The notes: a model not told the origin generated them from the letters alone. A DNA stretch of 64,000 bases from Sphingopyxis sp. OPL5 (GCF_003797775.2 NZ_CP060725.1:2412001-2476000), one strand, 5' to 3'. Shown: positions 9,966 to 18,387, counted from the stretch's first letter. Program-made: numbers and translations.

Positions 9966-10682
9966 ATGGCCGAGGTCAAGCTCCATCCCGACTGGCTCGC
10001 CCGCATCGGCGGCGAGTTCGATTTGCCCTATATGGCGCAGCTGAAGGCGTATCTCGCCGCCGAGCGCGCGAAGGGCAAGACCATCTATCCCAAGCCGCGC
10101 GACTGGTTCGCGGCATTGGACGCGACGCCGCCAAGGCAAGTCCGCGTCGTGATATTGGGGCAGGACCCCTATCATGGACCCGGCCAGGCGCATGGCCTGT
10201 GCTTTTCGGTCCAGCCGGGGGTGCGGACGCCGCCGAGCCTCGTCAACATCTACAAGGAGATGCGCGACGACCTCGGCATCGCGCCGGCGCGGCACGGCTA
10301 TCTGGGGAGCTGGGCGGAACAGGGCGTGTTGCTGCTCAACGCCGTGCTGACCGTCGAGGCGGGGCAGGCGGCGTCGCACCAAAAGCGCGGGTGGGAGCGT
10401 TTCACCGACGCCGCGGTTGCCGCGGTCGCCGCCGATCCGGCGCCGAAGGTCTTCATCCTGTGGGGCAGCCATGCGCAGAAAAAGGCGGCGAATGTCGCGG
10501 GGCTCGGCGCGGGCGGCCCGCACCTGATCCTGCGCGCGCCGCACCCGTCGCCGCTGTCGGCGCACAACGGCTTTTTCGGGTCGAAGCCGTTCAGCCAGGC
10601 CAATGCGTTCCTCGCCGCCCATGGGCGCGGGACGATCGACTGGCAATTGCCCGAGACGCCCCCCGAGACGTCCGCCGAATGA
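9966..10682 (+). CDS. ung: Uracil-DNA glycosylase, family 1
   Basis: A 238-residue enzyme that removes uracil from DNA to start base excision repair in the cytoplasm. The catalytic water-activating motif is [13 protein letters not shown] with D67, and the leucine-intercalation motif is [10 protein letters not shown] with H193. These fix the family as UNG rather than MUG or family 4. The frame is open from 9888, but ATG 9966 ([10 protein letters not shown]) gives the normal N-terminus. Its stop overlaps the start of the TSUP gene by four bases (ATGA), so the two are translated together, although no functional link is obvious. Confidence 0.96.
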   Translation: MAEVKLHPDWLARIGGEFDLPYMAQLKAYLAAERAKGKTIYPKPRDWFAALDATPPRQVRVVILGQDPYHGPGQAHGLCFSVQPGVRTPPSLVNIYKEMRDDLGIAPARHGYLGSWAEQGVLLLNAVLTVEAGQAASHQKRGWERFTDAAVAAVAADPAPKVFILWGSHAQKKAANVAGLGAGGPHLILRAPHPSPLSAHNGFFGSKPFSQANAFLAAHGRGTIDWQLPETPPETSAE

Positions 10683-11437
10683 GCATCTTGGCCGATCCGG
10701 TGACGCTGGCGATCCTGATCGTCGCGGTGATCCTGCTCGGCATGGCGAAGGGCGGGCTCGCCGGGGTCGGCGCGCTCGCGACGCCGCTCGCGGCGCTGGT
10801 GTTGCCGCCCGCGACCGCCGCGGCGCTGCTGCTGCCGATCCTGATCGTGCAGGATGTCGTCAGCGTCTGGGCGTTTCGCCAGACCTGGGACGGGTGGATC
10901 ATCGGCTGGATGTTGCCCGGTGCGGCGGTCGGGGTGGCGGCGGGATGGTATTATGCCGAGCGCGTCGACGAAGCGCAGCTGATGGCGGCGCTGGGGGCGA
11001 TCACGCTGGCGTTCGGGCTGTACCGGCTGTGGGTCGAACGGGGCGGGCGTATCGTCGCGGCGTCGCAGTCGCCGGGCTGGGTCGGCACGCTGTTCGGGAC
11101 GGCGATGGGGTTCGTCAGCCAGATCGCGCATGCCGGCGGTCCGCCGTTCCAGATGTGGGTGACCCCGCGCAAGCTGCCGCACCTGACCTTCATCGGCACC
11201 AGCGCGATCCTGTTCGCGATCGTCAACTGGATGAAGGTGCCCGCATACCTGGCTTTGGGTGCCTTTCCGCACGAGGTGGTGGTCGCGGCGCTGCTGTTGA
11301 TGCCACTGGCCATCGTCAGCACGCTGCTCACGGTGCGTTGGCTCAAGCGGATGGATCCGGCGCGCTTCTATGTCGTGATCTATGCGCTGATGGTGCTGCT
11401 CGGCGCGAAATTGCTGTGGGACGGGGTCCACGGATGA
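10679..11437 (+). CDS. TSUP-family (TauE/SafE) membrane exporter
   Basis: A 252-residue polytopic inner-membrane protein with about seven or eight hydrophobic helices. It carries the TSUP hallmarks in each half: [19 protein letters not shown] near the N-terminus and [17 protein letters not shown] in the second half. TSUP proteins export small sulfur-containing or organic anions such as sulfite or sulfoacetate; the substrate here cannot be told. The ATG at 10679 overlaps the ung stop codon. Spacing to the next gene is 93 bases. Confidence 0.9.
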   Translation: MSILADPVTLAILIVAVILLGMAKGGLAGVGALATPLAALVLPPATAAALLLPILIVQDVVSVWAFRQTWDGWIIGWMLPGAAVGVAAGWYYAERVDEAQLMAALGAITLAFGLYRLWVERGGRIVAASQSPGWVGTLFGTAMGFVSQIAHAGGPPFQMWVTPRKLPHLTFIGTSAILFAIVNWMKVPAYLALGAFPHEVVVAALLLMPLAIVSTLLTVRWLKRMDPARFYVVIYALMVLLGAKLLWDGVHG

Positions 11438-11530
11438 CCGCGCGCGCCGGAAACAGGCGACGCGCGGGCGTCTTGCGCCTAGGGTCGTGGGCGACGGGCA
11501 CAGGCGTCCGCCGCCTCCAAGGTATTGACC

Positions 11531-11662
11531 ATGGCCAAGAGCCAGAAGAAATCGAGCCGCGAAACCCGCAAACCCAAGGCCGAAAAGCCGAAAAAGCCCA
11601 ACGCCAGCAACCCGTCGACCAAGACCGGGGTGGTCGCCGGACTCGACAATATGAAAAAATAA
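11531..11662 (+). CDS. Small very basic protein, 43 residues
   Basis: A short lysine-rich protein (begins MAKSQKKSSRETRKPKAEK, ends GLDNMKK). It has a run of Lys-Pro pairs and no hydrophobic segment, so it should be cytoplasmic, disordered and nucleic-acid or ribosome interacting, but that is inference. Codon usage matches surrounding genes. Similar tiny basic proteins, as I recall, sit near yaiI-type genes in sphingomonads. The upstream base context lacks a strong ribosome site. It is too short for most gene finders. Confidence 0.65.
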   Translation: MAKSQKKSSRETRKPKAEKPKKPNASNPSTKTGVVAGLDNMKK

Positions 11663-11693
11663 GGCCGCGGCACCGGCGGGTGGGGGCGGCGCG

Positions 11694-12152
11694 ATGACGT
11701 CGCCCGTCATCCTCGTCGACGCCGATGCCTGTCCGGTAAAGGACGAAATCTACCGTGTCGCCTGGCGGCACGAGGTTGCGGTCAAGGTCGTCAGCAACAG
11801 CCGCTTGCGCGTACCCGACCATCCGCTGATCGAGCGCATTACCGTGTCGGACGGCTTCGACGCCGCCGACGACTGGATCGCCGAGGCGGCGACGCCGCGC
11901 AGCATCGTCGTCACGTCGGACATATTGCTCGCCGACCGGGCGCTGAAGACGGGAGCGACGGTGCTCGCGCCGACGGGCAAGCCCTTCACGCTTGCATCGA
12001 TCGGCCCGGCGATCGCGACGCGCGCGATCATGGCCGACCTGCGCGCCGGGATGGGCGACGGCATGGGCGGACCGCCGCCTTTTTCGAAAGCCGATCGTTC
12101 GGCCTTCCTCCAGGCGCTCGACACCGCGCTGGTGAAGCTCAAGCGCGGCTGA
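11694..12152 (+). CDS. YaiI/YqxD (UPF0178, DUF188) family protein
   Basis: A 152-residue cytoplasmic protein of the UPF0178 family. The diagnostic N-terminal motif ILVDADACPVKDEI is present, followed by DDWIAEAATPRSIVVTSDILLA; the aspartates arranged this way suggest a PIN-like metal-binding fold, but the biochemical role of the family is not established. The start ATG 11694 has GGGGGCGGC upstream. It follows the small basic protein by 31 bases and ends 202 bases before the secreted peptide gene. Confidence 0.92.
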   Translation: MTSPVILVDADACPVKDEIYRVAWRHEVAVKVVSNSRLRVPDHPLIERITVSDGFDAADDWIAEAATPRSIVVTSDILLADRALKTGATVLAPTGKPFTLASIGPAIATRAIMADLRAGMGDGMGGPPPFSKADRSAFLQALDTALVKLKRG

Positions 12153-12237
12153 TTCGCGGCGCGGGTTCGCCGGCGAAGAAGCATCCGAAGATTTTCCTTC
12201 TTCCTTTCCAAAGCGTTGTGAACATTTTTCGGGGCCA

Positions 12238-12251
12238 GTGATGTGCATCAC
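12238..12251. promoter_or_regulatory. CRP/FNR-type palindrome upstream of the secreted peptide gene
   Basis: GTGATGTGCATCAC reads GTGA-N6-TCAC, the core spacing of a CRP/FNR-superfamily operator, with perfect arms. It lies 104 bases before the ATG at 12355, in a 202-base intergenic stretch that otherwise has only pyrimidine-rich runs. The binding protein is not in the window. Confidence 0.5.
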
Positions 12252-12354
12252 GGCCGGCCGCCGCGCGCGCCGCGATAAGCCGGTCATCGGGAACGCCCCG
12301 AGCCAGTTTTGAAACACGACACCCAAGTTCGACCCCGTTCGAAAGGAATATAAG

Positions 12355-12546
12355 ATGACCAAGACCCTGATCCTCGCCCCTGTTCTCGCGCTCACCGTCG
12401 CCCTCTCGGCGACCCCGGCGATGGCGCAGTCGGCGCAGCCCGCCGCCGGCGGCATGACGATTTCGAACGGCCCGGTGAACGCGCTGATCGGCCTGCTGCT
12501 CCCCGCGGTGCAGAAAGTCCGCGAAGCCGCCGCCCGCATCCGGTGA
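12355..12546 (+). CDS. 63-residue secreted peptide with amphipathic C-terminus
   Basis: A very small exported protein. Residues 1-24 form a classical signal peptide (MTKTLILAPVLALTVALS, cleavage after AMA). The mature peptide of about 39 residues starts QSAQPAAGG and ends in a Leu/Ala-rich amphipathic helix, NALIGLLLPAVQKVREAAAR. That helix closely resembles the start of DUF1559 (prepilin-like) proteins of Planctomycetes, as I recall the family consensus, yet here it is at the C-terminus of an otherwise unrelated peptide. AAGGAATATAAG precedes the ATG. Hairpins follow the stop, so it is a single-gene transcript. Function unknown. Confidence 0.75.
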   Translation: MTKTLILAPVLALTVALSATPAMAQSAQPAAGGMTISNGPVNALIGLLLPAVQKVREAAARIR

Positions 12547-12557
12547 CACCCCCAGGA

Positions 12558-12583
12558 CCCGGCCGGCAATTGGGCCGGCCGGG
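12558..12583 (+). terminator. Perfect GC hairpin just after the secreted peptide gene
   Basis: CCCGGCCGGC pairs perfectly with GCCGGCCGGG across a 6-base loop, 11 bases after the stop at 12546. No T run follows, so it may stabilise the RNA 3' end rather than terminate. Confidence 0.5.
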
Positions 12584-12671
12584 GGCAGGCTATCCGGCCC
12601 GCCCGGAGCGGGCCGTCACCAGAATATTTTCGTCCCCGGTCCGGCCCTCCGCCCGGTCCGGGTCCAAGGAA

Positions 12672-12704
12672 GCCCTTCCGCCGACGCGACCCCGGCGGGA
12701 GGGC
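12672..12704 (+). terminator. Intrinsic terminator
   Basis: A 12-pair stem (GCCCTTCCGCCG with CGGCGGGAGGGC, one G-U wobble) with a 9-base loop is followed by TTTTCCTT. It lies 125 bases after the secreted peptide stop and is the likely end of that transcript. The 448-base space 12547-12994 otherwise holds only hairpins and no convincing gene. Confidence 0.7.
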
Positions 12705-12892
12705 TTTTCCTTGCATGGCCTCGCTCGACCCGGTCCGCCCCCGTCTGTTCCCCGGCCTCGCGAGGTTCGCCGCCGAGGAAGCGAAGCGCTTCGCGCGGCG
12801 CGACGCGCATGGGGTTGTGGTCGTTTATGTGACGGGGTGGGCGTTTGGTGGGGAACCTGTCGCGGTTGCTGGCGACCGAGAGTGGACTTCGC

Positions 12893-12920
12893 GCTCCCCT
12901 CCCCAGAAAGGGAGGGGAGC
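12893..12920. repeat. Hairpin repeat with GCTCCCCTCCC arms
   Basis: GCTCCCCTCCC (12893-12903) pairs perfectly with GGGAGGGGAGC (12910-12920) across a 6-base loop. I recall similar short pyrimidine/purine hairpins scattered between sphingomonad genes. It lies 75 bases before the Mpo1-like gene. Confidence 0.7.
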
Positions 12921-12994
12921 GTCTTATCCCACCCCAATGCCGCTGTTGACCCCGTCGGCTTGACCCTCGCCGTCAACGCTATCATTCTCGGCCC

Positions 12995-13336
12995 ATGCCC
13001 CGGCTCTACACCAGCTTCGCGACCTTCTGGCCCTTTTACCTGCGCGAGCACAGCAAGGCGTCGACGCGCGCGCTCCATTATGTCGGGACCAGCCTGGTCG
13101 TGCTGATCGCCATCGCCGCGGTCGTCACCGGGCGCTGGATGGGGCTGGTCGCGCTGCCGCTGGCGGGCTATTTCTTTGCGTGGATCGCGCATTATGGGGT
13201 CGAGAAGAACCGGCCGGCGACCTTCACCTATCCGCTGTGGAGCCTCGCCGCCGATTTCCGGATGTGGGCGCTGTGGCTGACCGGACGATTGGGACCCGAA
13301 CTCGACAAGGCGGGGGTGGTGCGGCCGCGCCGCTGA
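12995..13336 (+). CDS. Mpo1-like (DUF962) membrane protein
   Basis: A 113-residue inner-membrane protein of the DUF962/Mpo1-like family. Two central hydrophobic helices (from about residue 30 to 65) follow the family motif REHSKASTRALHYVGT, and the second signature HYGVEKNRPATFTYP is present; the conserved histidines match the iron ligands proposed for yeast Mpo1, a 2-hydroxy fatty acid dioxygenase. A link to 2-hydroxy fatty acid turnover would suit a sphingolipid-making bacterium, but this is inference. The start ATG 12995 gives the usual family N-terminus MPRLYTSFATFWPFYL. Confidence 0.87.
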   Translation: MPRLYTSFATFWPFYLREHSKASTRALHYVGTSLVVLIAIAAVVTGRWMGLVALPLAGYFFAWIAHYGVEKNRPATFTYPLWSLAADFRMWALWLTGRLGPELDKAGVVRPRR

Positions 13337-13432
13337 AGGGTCATCATCCTATAATCGCGGACGATCTTGCGGTTGCGGAGGCTTGGGCGCATCGTCGCTG
13401 CGGGTCGCGCGATATCGGCAGGGAGATTCCGG

Positions 13433-13993
13433 ATGGACAAGAGTGTGAAGGGTGTGATCGCCGCGGCGCTGGGCACATTGCTGCTCGCCGGCTGCGGCGG
13501 CGGCGCGAAAGAGGATGCCACGGGCGGCGGCGAGGCGAAGACGGCCGCCGTGGACGGCTGGGATGCGAGCGATGCCTGTGCGCTGCTTGACAAGGCGGCG
13601 GTGGGTGACGCGCTCAAGGACCAGGTCGCCGAAACGAGCCTTGGCCTCGTCAACAAGGCCGAGGGCGCCAATGCCGCGACGTCGGAATGCACCTATCGCC
13701 TGGCAAGCGGCGGCAGCGCGACGCTGATGACGCGCAAATCGCCGATCGCCGACAATACGCCCGAGGCGATCGCGCTGGCGAAATCGACGACCGCGAAAAC
13801 GATGGCGGCCTTTTCGGACAAGAAGATCGAGGATGTGCCGGGGCTGGGCAAGGGCGCCTTTTTCGTGCCCGGGATCAACCAGCTCAACGTCTTCCTCGAC
13901 GACAGCCGCTTTGTCATCCTGACGGTCGGCAGCGCGCCGAACGACAGCGCCAGGGCGACGGCGGTATCGCTGGTCGGCAAGATCAAGCCATAG
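13433..13993 (+). CDS. Lipoprotein of unknown function
   Basis: A 186-residue lipoprotein. The signal peptide is MDKSVKGVIAAALGTLLLAG with the lipobox LLAGC, cleaved before Cys21, and a Gly-rich linker follows. The mature part is soluble and contains the recurring elements SDACALLDKAAVGDAL, TSECTYRLASGGSATL and VPGLGKGAFFVPGINQLNVF, which look like the fold of DUF3558-type lipoproteins (two Cys, alpha/beta); this is a resemblance only. ATG 13433 follows GGGAG, so the longer open frame from 13367 is not used. It is monocistronic between the Mpo1-like and OsmC genes. Confidence 0.85.
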   Translation: MDKSVKGVIAAALGTLLLAGCGGGAKEDATGGGEAKTAAVDGWDASDACALLDKAAVGDALKDQVAETSLGLVNKAEGANAATSECTYRLASGGSATLMTRKSPIADNTPEAIALAKSTTAKTMAAFSDKKIEDVPGLGKGAFFVPGINQLNVFLDDSRFVILTVGSAPNDSARATAVSLVGKIKP

Positions 13994-14127
13994 GCGCGCG
14001 GCGGGGGGCGCCGCCCTTTCGTTGACGAATAGGCGTGGCAGCGCGCGGGGGTGTGGCTTAAGCTGCTGACCGTCCGGGCCGAGTCCCCGAGTCTCGCCCC
14101 CTTTCCGTCCGGCCAAGGAGACATGTC

Positions 14128-14556
14128 ATGACCGTCAATCGCGCATCCGCCCGCTACGAAGGTTTCGGCAAGGAGGGCAAGGGGTCGATCACGACAAAAT
14201 CGGGGGTGCTCGACAAGCAGCCCTATGGGTTCGGCACGCGCTTCGAAGGCGTGCCGGGGACCAATCCCGAGGAGTTGATCGCGGCGGCGCACGCGGCCTG
14301 TTTCACCATGGCATTGTCGTTCGGGCTGGCGCGCGCGGGCTATAGCGGCGACAGCCTCGAGACGAGCGCCGCGGTGACGCTCGATCCGGTCGACGGCGGG
14401 TTCGAGATTTCGAGTTCGGCGCTGACGCTGACTGCCAAGGTGCCGGGCATTTCGGCCGAGGAGTTCGCGAAAATCGCCAAAGAGGCCGAAATGAACTGCC
14501 CGGTGTCGAAGTTGCTCGATTGCGAGATCACGCTCGAACACAGCCTCGAAAACTAG
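14128..14556 (+). CDS. OsmC-family peroxidase
   Basis: A 142-residue OsmC protein, a thiol peroxidase that reduces organic hydroperoxides. The two redox cysteines are C58 in AAHAACFTMAL and C124 in EMNCPVSKLL, in their expected places, and the N-terminal KGSITTKSGVL strand region is typical of OsmC proper rather than Ohr. AAGGAGACATGTC precedes the ATG. It ends convergently, overlapping the stop of the phosphoesterase gene on the other strand by a few bases. Confidence 0.94.
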   Translation: MTVNRASARYEGFGKEGKGSITTKSGVLDKQPYGFGTRFEGVPGTNPEELIAAAHAACFTMALSFGLARAGYSGDSLETSAAVTLDPVDGGFEISSSALTLTAKVPGISAEEFAKIAKEAEMNCPVSKLLDCEITLEHSLEN

Positions 14557-15134
14557 GCGGCCCGCCGGATCGGCGGCAGTTCGTCGGCCATGAAGTCGAA
14601 TAGCCCCTGCGCCGGCGGCGGCAGCGTCCAGCCCTGCAACCGGCGGTGGCGCCGATGCCCGACATGGCTTTCGATGAGGACGAGTTCGTGCGGGGTCCAG
14701 GTCCACGCGAGCAGGGCCGGATCGAAGTCGGCCTTGCCGTAGCCGAGCGTGATATGCGGGCGTAGACCCGATTTTCGATGCAGGGGCGCGATGCCTTCGC
14801 GCGCGAGGCGGGCGATCACCGCTTCATATTGGGCGCGTATCGCCCCGATATCGCCCGCCGTGACGAGTTCGGCCCCCGCCTCGCGGGCGACGATGCGGCC
14901 AAAGGGTATCGCGGCGGCGGCCGGCAAGCCAGCGGCCAGGGCGCGCTCGACCTGCTGGCGCAAAAAGGGGTGCGGCAGCGTGGTTTCGGCGATCGTGCAG
15001 AGGGTCAGATGATAGCGATGCGGGCTGAGGCCGACGAACAGGTCGCGCGAAACCGGCGGCAGATGCCGTGCGAGCCATCCGGCGCGGTCGGCGGCCACCT
15101 GGTAGCCCAGAAAATAGCGGAAATTGGGTGCCAT
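14553..15134 (-). CDS. 2'-5' RNA ligase-like phosphoesterase (LigT/ThpR fold), copy 1
   Basis: A 193-residue member of the 2H phosphoesterase superfamily. Both catalytic HxT motifs are present: YHLTLCTI in the N-terminal half and RPHITLGY in the C-terminal half. These proteins hydrolyse or form 2',5' or 2',3'-cyclic phosphate linkages in RNA; the physiological substrate of most bacterial versions is unknown. The ATG 15134 (MAPNFRYFLGYQ) was chosen as the first sensible start; the frame is open further upstream. A second, dissimilar 2H protein is encoded at 20021-20548. Confidence 0.85.
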   Translation of the reverse strand: MAPNFRYFLGYQVAADRAGWLARHLPPVSRDLFVGLSPHRYHLTLCTIAETTLPHPFLRQQVERALAAGLPAAAAIPFGRIVAREAGAELVTAGDIGAIRAQYEAVIARLAREGIAPLHRKSGLRPHITLGYGKADFDPALLAWTWTPHELVLIESHVGHRRHRRLQGWTLPPPAQGLFDFMADELPPIRRAA

Positions 15135-15261
15135 GAGACGCCTCCGAATCGGATCAATGTTCTTATTATGTTCTCTACCTGCCGAAGAGTCGAATCCGGA
15201 ATGCTTCGTCGACTTGCGCACGGCGCGGCGATAGGAGGGCGCACGCAATGACGGGAGTGAC

Positions 15262-15807
15262 ATGATGCGGCGTGGTCGGTGGGTGATGGCGGGGTTGATG
15301 CTCGGGCTGGCGGGATGCGGCGGCGCATCCGAGCCGCCGCCGGCGAACGGGAAGGCGGTGCTGCCCGATGGCCCGGTTGCCGAGACGACCGCGATCGATG
15401 CCGCGAGCCTGCCCGAAGGGGTGCGCGCCGCGGTGCTGTCGCGCGTGCCCGACATGACGATCGCGGGCGCGACGCGCAAGGCACGCGGCGGCATGGTCTT
15501 TTACGACGTCGAAGGATCGCGCGACGACGGCAGCGATATCGAAATCGACGTGATCGAGGAAAATGGCGCCTATCGCGTCGTCGAAATCCAGCGCGATATC
15601 GCCTGGTCCGACGTCCCCCCCGCGGTGCGCGCGGCGGCCGATGTCGCGCCCGATCGGTTCGCGCCGGCGCGGGTGATCGAAAGCACGCAGGCCGATGGCG
15701 GCGTGGTCTATGAACTGTTCGCGCCCGACGGCCCCGATGAACCCGCGGCCGAGATCGACTGGAAGAATGGCGAGGCGACACTGCGGAGCGAACGCAACGT
15801 CTATTGA
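15262..15807 (+). CDS. Lipoprotein with PepSY-like features
   Basis: A 181-residue lipoprotein. The signal peptide ends in the lipobox GLAGC and a proline-rich spacer follows. The mature region has repeated beta-hairpin-like segments such as GMVFYDVEGSRDDGSDIEID and GGVVYELFAPDG, a pattern like PepSY-type inhibitor domains. It probably resides in the inner or outer membrane facing the periplasm. The first of two adjacent ATG codons at 15262 is used, preceded by GGGAGTGAC. It is divergent from the 2H phosphoesterase gene and its role is unknown. Confidence 0.8.
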   Translation: MMRRGRWVMAGLMLGLAGCGGASEPPPANGKAVLPDGPVAETTAIDAASLPEGVRAAVLSRVPDMTIAGATRKARGGMVFYDVEGSRDDGSDIEIDVIEENGAYRVVEIQRDIAWSDVPPAVRAAADVAPDRFAPARVIESTQADGGVVYELFAPDGPDEPAAEIDWKNGEATLRSERNVY

Positions 15808-15878
15808 GACAGCGCGGCGGGTGTGGACGATTGTCAGCGCCCGGCTTTTGCGACACGGTGGAGCCGAAGGACGGGGCG

Positions 15879-16652
15879 ATGAGCGGATATAAGATAAGCT
15901 TTGGCATCGGCGGGATGGAGCCGGCGGTCGCGCCGGCGGCGGATAGCGCGGCGCCGGTGATCGAATTTCTCTGCGATCCCGAACTTGCCGGCAAGATCCC
16001 GCCGCCCGAACGTGCGATCCGCTTTGCGCCCGACTGGTTCAAGCGGCTGAACCGCGAAATGGGCATGAGCTATGAAAACGGCCTGCCCGCGATGACCGCC
16101 AAGGCGTGCCTGCCGATGACCGACGCCTTTTCGCTGGGGTTCGTGATTCCGCTGCCTTTCGACGTGCTGATCGTCGTGCCCGAGGACCGGGTGTCGATCC
16201 AGATGGGCTGGGCCGAGGGGGTGCCGTTCGCGCCGCTCGAACAGCATCATCCGGGCCAGATCGGGGCGCCCGAACCGCCGTTCGAAAGCGTGATGCCGCT
16301 GAAGTTCATCAATCCCTGGCGGATCAAGGTGCCGGGCGGCTATTCGGTGCTGTTCGTCCAGCCGCTGAGCCGGCCCGACCTGCCCTTCACCTGTTTTTCG
16401 GGCTTCGTCGATTGCGATCGTTTCGACACGACGGTGAACCTGCCCTTCGCCTGGACCGGGCCGGTGGGCGAGCATGTGCTGCCCGCGGGGACGCCGATCG
16501 CGCAGCTGATCCCGATCCGCCGCGATACCCTGATCAAACAGGATCGTGCGCGCGCCTCGACGGCCGAGGAACTCGCCGAGCAGGCGGTGGCGCACGGCAA
16601 GAAATATGGCGAGCAATCGGCCTATATGCGCGAATGGCGGGTCAAGAAATAG
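15879..16652 (+). CDS. Uncharacterised protein (possibly DUF6065)
   Basis: A 257-residue soluble protein that I do not firmly recognise. The central part is rich in aromatic residues and prolines (FAPDWFKRLNREMG, QMGWAEGVPFAPLEQHHPGQ, FINPWRIKVPGGYSVLFVQP) and the C-terminal third has LPFAWTGPVGEHVLPAGTP followed by IAQLIPIRRD, a beta-barrel style reminiscent of dCTP deaminase/dUTPase folds. It may belong to the uncharacterised family DUF6065, on weak recollection. The ATG 15879 after GGGGCG is preferred to the longer frame. No signal peptide is seen. Confidence 0.75.
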   Translation: MSGYKISFGIGGMEPAVAPAADSAAPVIEFLCDPELAGKIPPPERAIRFAPDWFKRLNREMGMSYENGLPAMTAKACLPMTDAFSLGFVIPLPFDVLIVVPEDRVSIQMGWAEGVPFAPLEQHHPGQIGAPEPPFESVMPLKFINPWRIKVPGGYSVLFVQPLSRPDLPFTCFSGFVDCDRFDTTVNLPFAWTGPVGEHVLPAGTPIAQLIPIRRDTLIKQDRARASTAEELAEQAVAHGKKYGEQSAYMREWRVKK

Positions 16653-16732
16653 CGGCGTGATCGGCGCTTGATCTCAACCGGGGTTGAGCTTTCATAAGGC
16701 GGGTCCCCGATTCGCCGACCGGAGATTTTTCA

Positions 16733-17575
16733 ATGCCCCATGATGTTCCAGCCGCCGTCGAACTGCCGCGTTACTGCGCGCGCATCGGCTATGCCGGCCC
16801 GCTCGTGCCGACATGGGAGGTGCTCGCGGCGCTGCAGGCGGCGCATATCGCGGCGATCCCGTTCGAGGCGCTCGACCCGCTGACCGGCAAGGGGGTCGAC
16901 CTCGATCCCGCGGCGGTCGATGCCAAGCTGATCGATGGCGGGCGCGGCGGCTATTGTTTCGAACAGAACAGCCTGTTCCTGCGCGTGCTGCGCGCGATCG
17001 GTTTCGATGCCGAGGGCCGGATCGCGCGGGTGCGCTGGATGCTGCCCGACGACGCCCCGCCGACCCCGCGCACCCACCAGATGACGCGCGTGATGCTCGG
17101 CGGCCAGGCGTGGCTGGTCGACGTCGGTTTCGGATCGGCGGTGCCGCTGGGGCCGCTCGCGATGGACACCGCAGAGGTCCAGCCGACCCTGCACGAGCGC
17201 TATCGCATCGTGCCGCAGGGCGCGGTGTCGCGGCTCGAGGCCGACCTTGGCGGGACCTGGACCGCGCTCTACGACTTCGAGCATCATGCGCCGCCCGCGA
17301 TCGATTATGAGGTCGGCAACTGGTACACCGCGACGCACCCGGCGTCGCATTTCACCCACCAGCTGATGGTCGCGCGAACGACGGCGGAGGCGCGTTACGC
17401 GCTGGGCAACAACCGGCTGACGATCCGCCGGCCGGGCCACGAGGCCGAGCAGCATATCCTGTCGGCCGACGGAATCGCGGCGGCGCTGTCGGAGCATTTC
17501 GGGCTGGCGGTCGAGCCGGGCTGGCGCGCGGCGATCGAGCGCGCGGCGGCGGTCGAGGTCGTCGAGCTGGCTTAG
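16733..17575 (+). CDS. nat: Arylamine N-acetyltransferase
   Basis: A 280-residue NAT enzyme that moves an acetyl group from acetyl-CoA to arylamines, arylhydroxylamines or hydrazines. The Cys-His-Asp triad is visible: C75 in GGRGGYCFEQN, H115 in RTHQMTR and D130 in WLVDVGFG, at spacing close to the classical C69-H107-D122. Length is normal for bacterial NATs. GGAGATTTTTCA precedes the ATG. The 3' end overlaps convergently with the ThuA gene. It could detoxify aromatic amines. Confidence 0.95.
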   Translation: MPHDVPAAVELPRYCARIGYAGPLVPTWEVLAALQAAHIAAIPFEALDPLTGKGVDLDPAAVDAKLIDGGRGGYCFEQNSLFLRVLRAIGFDAEGRIARVRWMLPDDAPPTPRTHQMTRVMLGGQAWLVDVGFGSAVPLGPLAMDTAEVQPTLHERYRIVPQGAVSRLEADLGGTWTALYDFEHHAPPAIDYEVGNWYTATHPASHFTHQLMVARTTAEARYALGNNRLTIRRPGHEAEQHILSADGIAAALSEHFGLAVEPGWRAAIERAAAVEVVELA

Positions 17576-18387
17576 TCGCAGCCTGTCCCGTCCTGCCGCG
17601 CTGCCCAGCCGATCGCGCCGTCGAGCATGGCGAGGTGCGCGGGGTCGCTCCATGCCGCGGCCTGGTGGCCGAGCGCCGAATAGAAGATGCGCGCGCGGCC
17701 TTCGCAGCGCCACCAGATCAGCGCGTGGCCGGTGTCCATCTTGAGCTTTGGCTCGAGCCGCATCCCGCTCTCGTCGAGCCGCGCGAGGATATGCGCGTCG
17801 GCGGCGGGTTCGGCGTCCCAGCTGTAATATTCGTCGGTCCAGCGCCAGCGCGCCGGCAGCGTGCGTGTCGCGGGGTGGGTGCGGTCGAGCGCCACGATGT
17901 CGGCGGCCTGGAACTGGTCGGCGCCGCCGGGGTGGCCGATGAAATTGCCGTTGCCGCGCACCCGCACGAACCAGTCGGGGTGGCTGCCGTCGCCCGCGCT
18001 GTGCAGCCCGACGAAGCCGCCACCGCGCGAGAGAAAGGCCTGGAAGGCGGCGCGCTGGTCGGGGGTGGTGATGTCGCCGCTGGCGTTGGCGAAGACGATG
18101 ACGTCGAATTTCGCAAGGTCGCGCGGGTTGAACACCGCGGCATTTTCGGTCGCGAAGCTGCTCCAGCCGCGCGCCTTGGCGAGGCCTTCGATCGCGGGCA
18201 CCGCCTCTGCGATACTGTCGTGGCGATAGCCGTTGGTCTTGCTGACGATCAGCACCGCGGGGTGCGTGAGCTCGGGGACGACGGGGGGCACGCTGTCGAG
18301 GGTCGGCGCCGGGCGGCGCGGGTCGGGGGCGGCAGGCGCGGCTTGCAGGACCAGCAGCAGCGCGGCGGCGAGCCAGGCGGCGATCAT
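17572..18387 (-). CDS. Exported ThuA-domain protein
   Basis: A 271-residue secreted protein with a ThuA (trehalose utilisation-like) domain. The signal peptide is MIAAWLAAALLLVLQAAP. The Rossmann-like, glutamine-amidotransferase-like fold begins with HPAVLIVSKTNGYRHDSI and continues with FDVIVFANASGD and GGGFVGLHSAGDG, then the conserved YYSWDAEP and ALIWWRCEGRARIFYSALGH segments. ThuA proteins are linked to sugar utilisation, often 3-keto-glycosides, though the reaction is unproven. I chose ATG 18387 because GGGAGAG precedes it; a GTG at 18393 is the alternative. No sugar genes are adjacent. Confidence 0.9.
   Translation of the reverse strand: MIAAWLAAALLLVLQAAPAAPDPRRPAPTLDSVPPVVPELTHPAVLIVSKTNGYRHDSIAEAVPAIEGLAKARGWSSFATENAAVFNPRDLAKFDVIVFANASGDITTPDQRAAFQAFLSRGGGFVGLHSAGDGSHPDWFVRVRGNGNFIGHPGGADQFQAADIVALDRTHPATRTLPARWRWTDEYYSWDAEPAADAHILARLDESGMRLEPKLKMDTGHALIWWRCEGRARIFYSALGHQAAAWSDPAHLAMLDGAIGWAARQDGTGCD

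Noticed and set aside
10298..12716. Long minus-strand frames across ung, the TSUP gene and YaiI.
   Set aside because: They cross several clear plus-strand genes and intergenic hairpins; no motifs.
12715..12963. An 82-codon plus-strand frame in the 12.5-13.0 kb space.
   Set aside because: It reads through a terminator-like hairpin and a repeat, has no ribosome site, and its residues look random.
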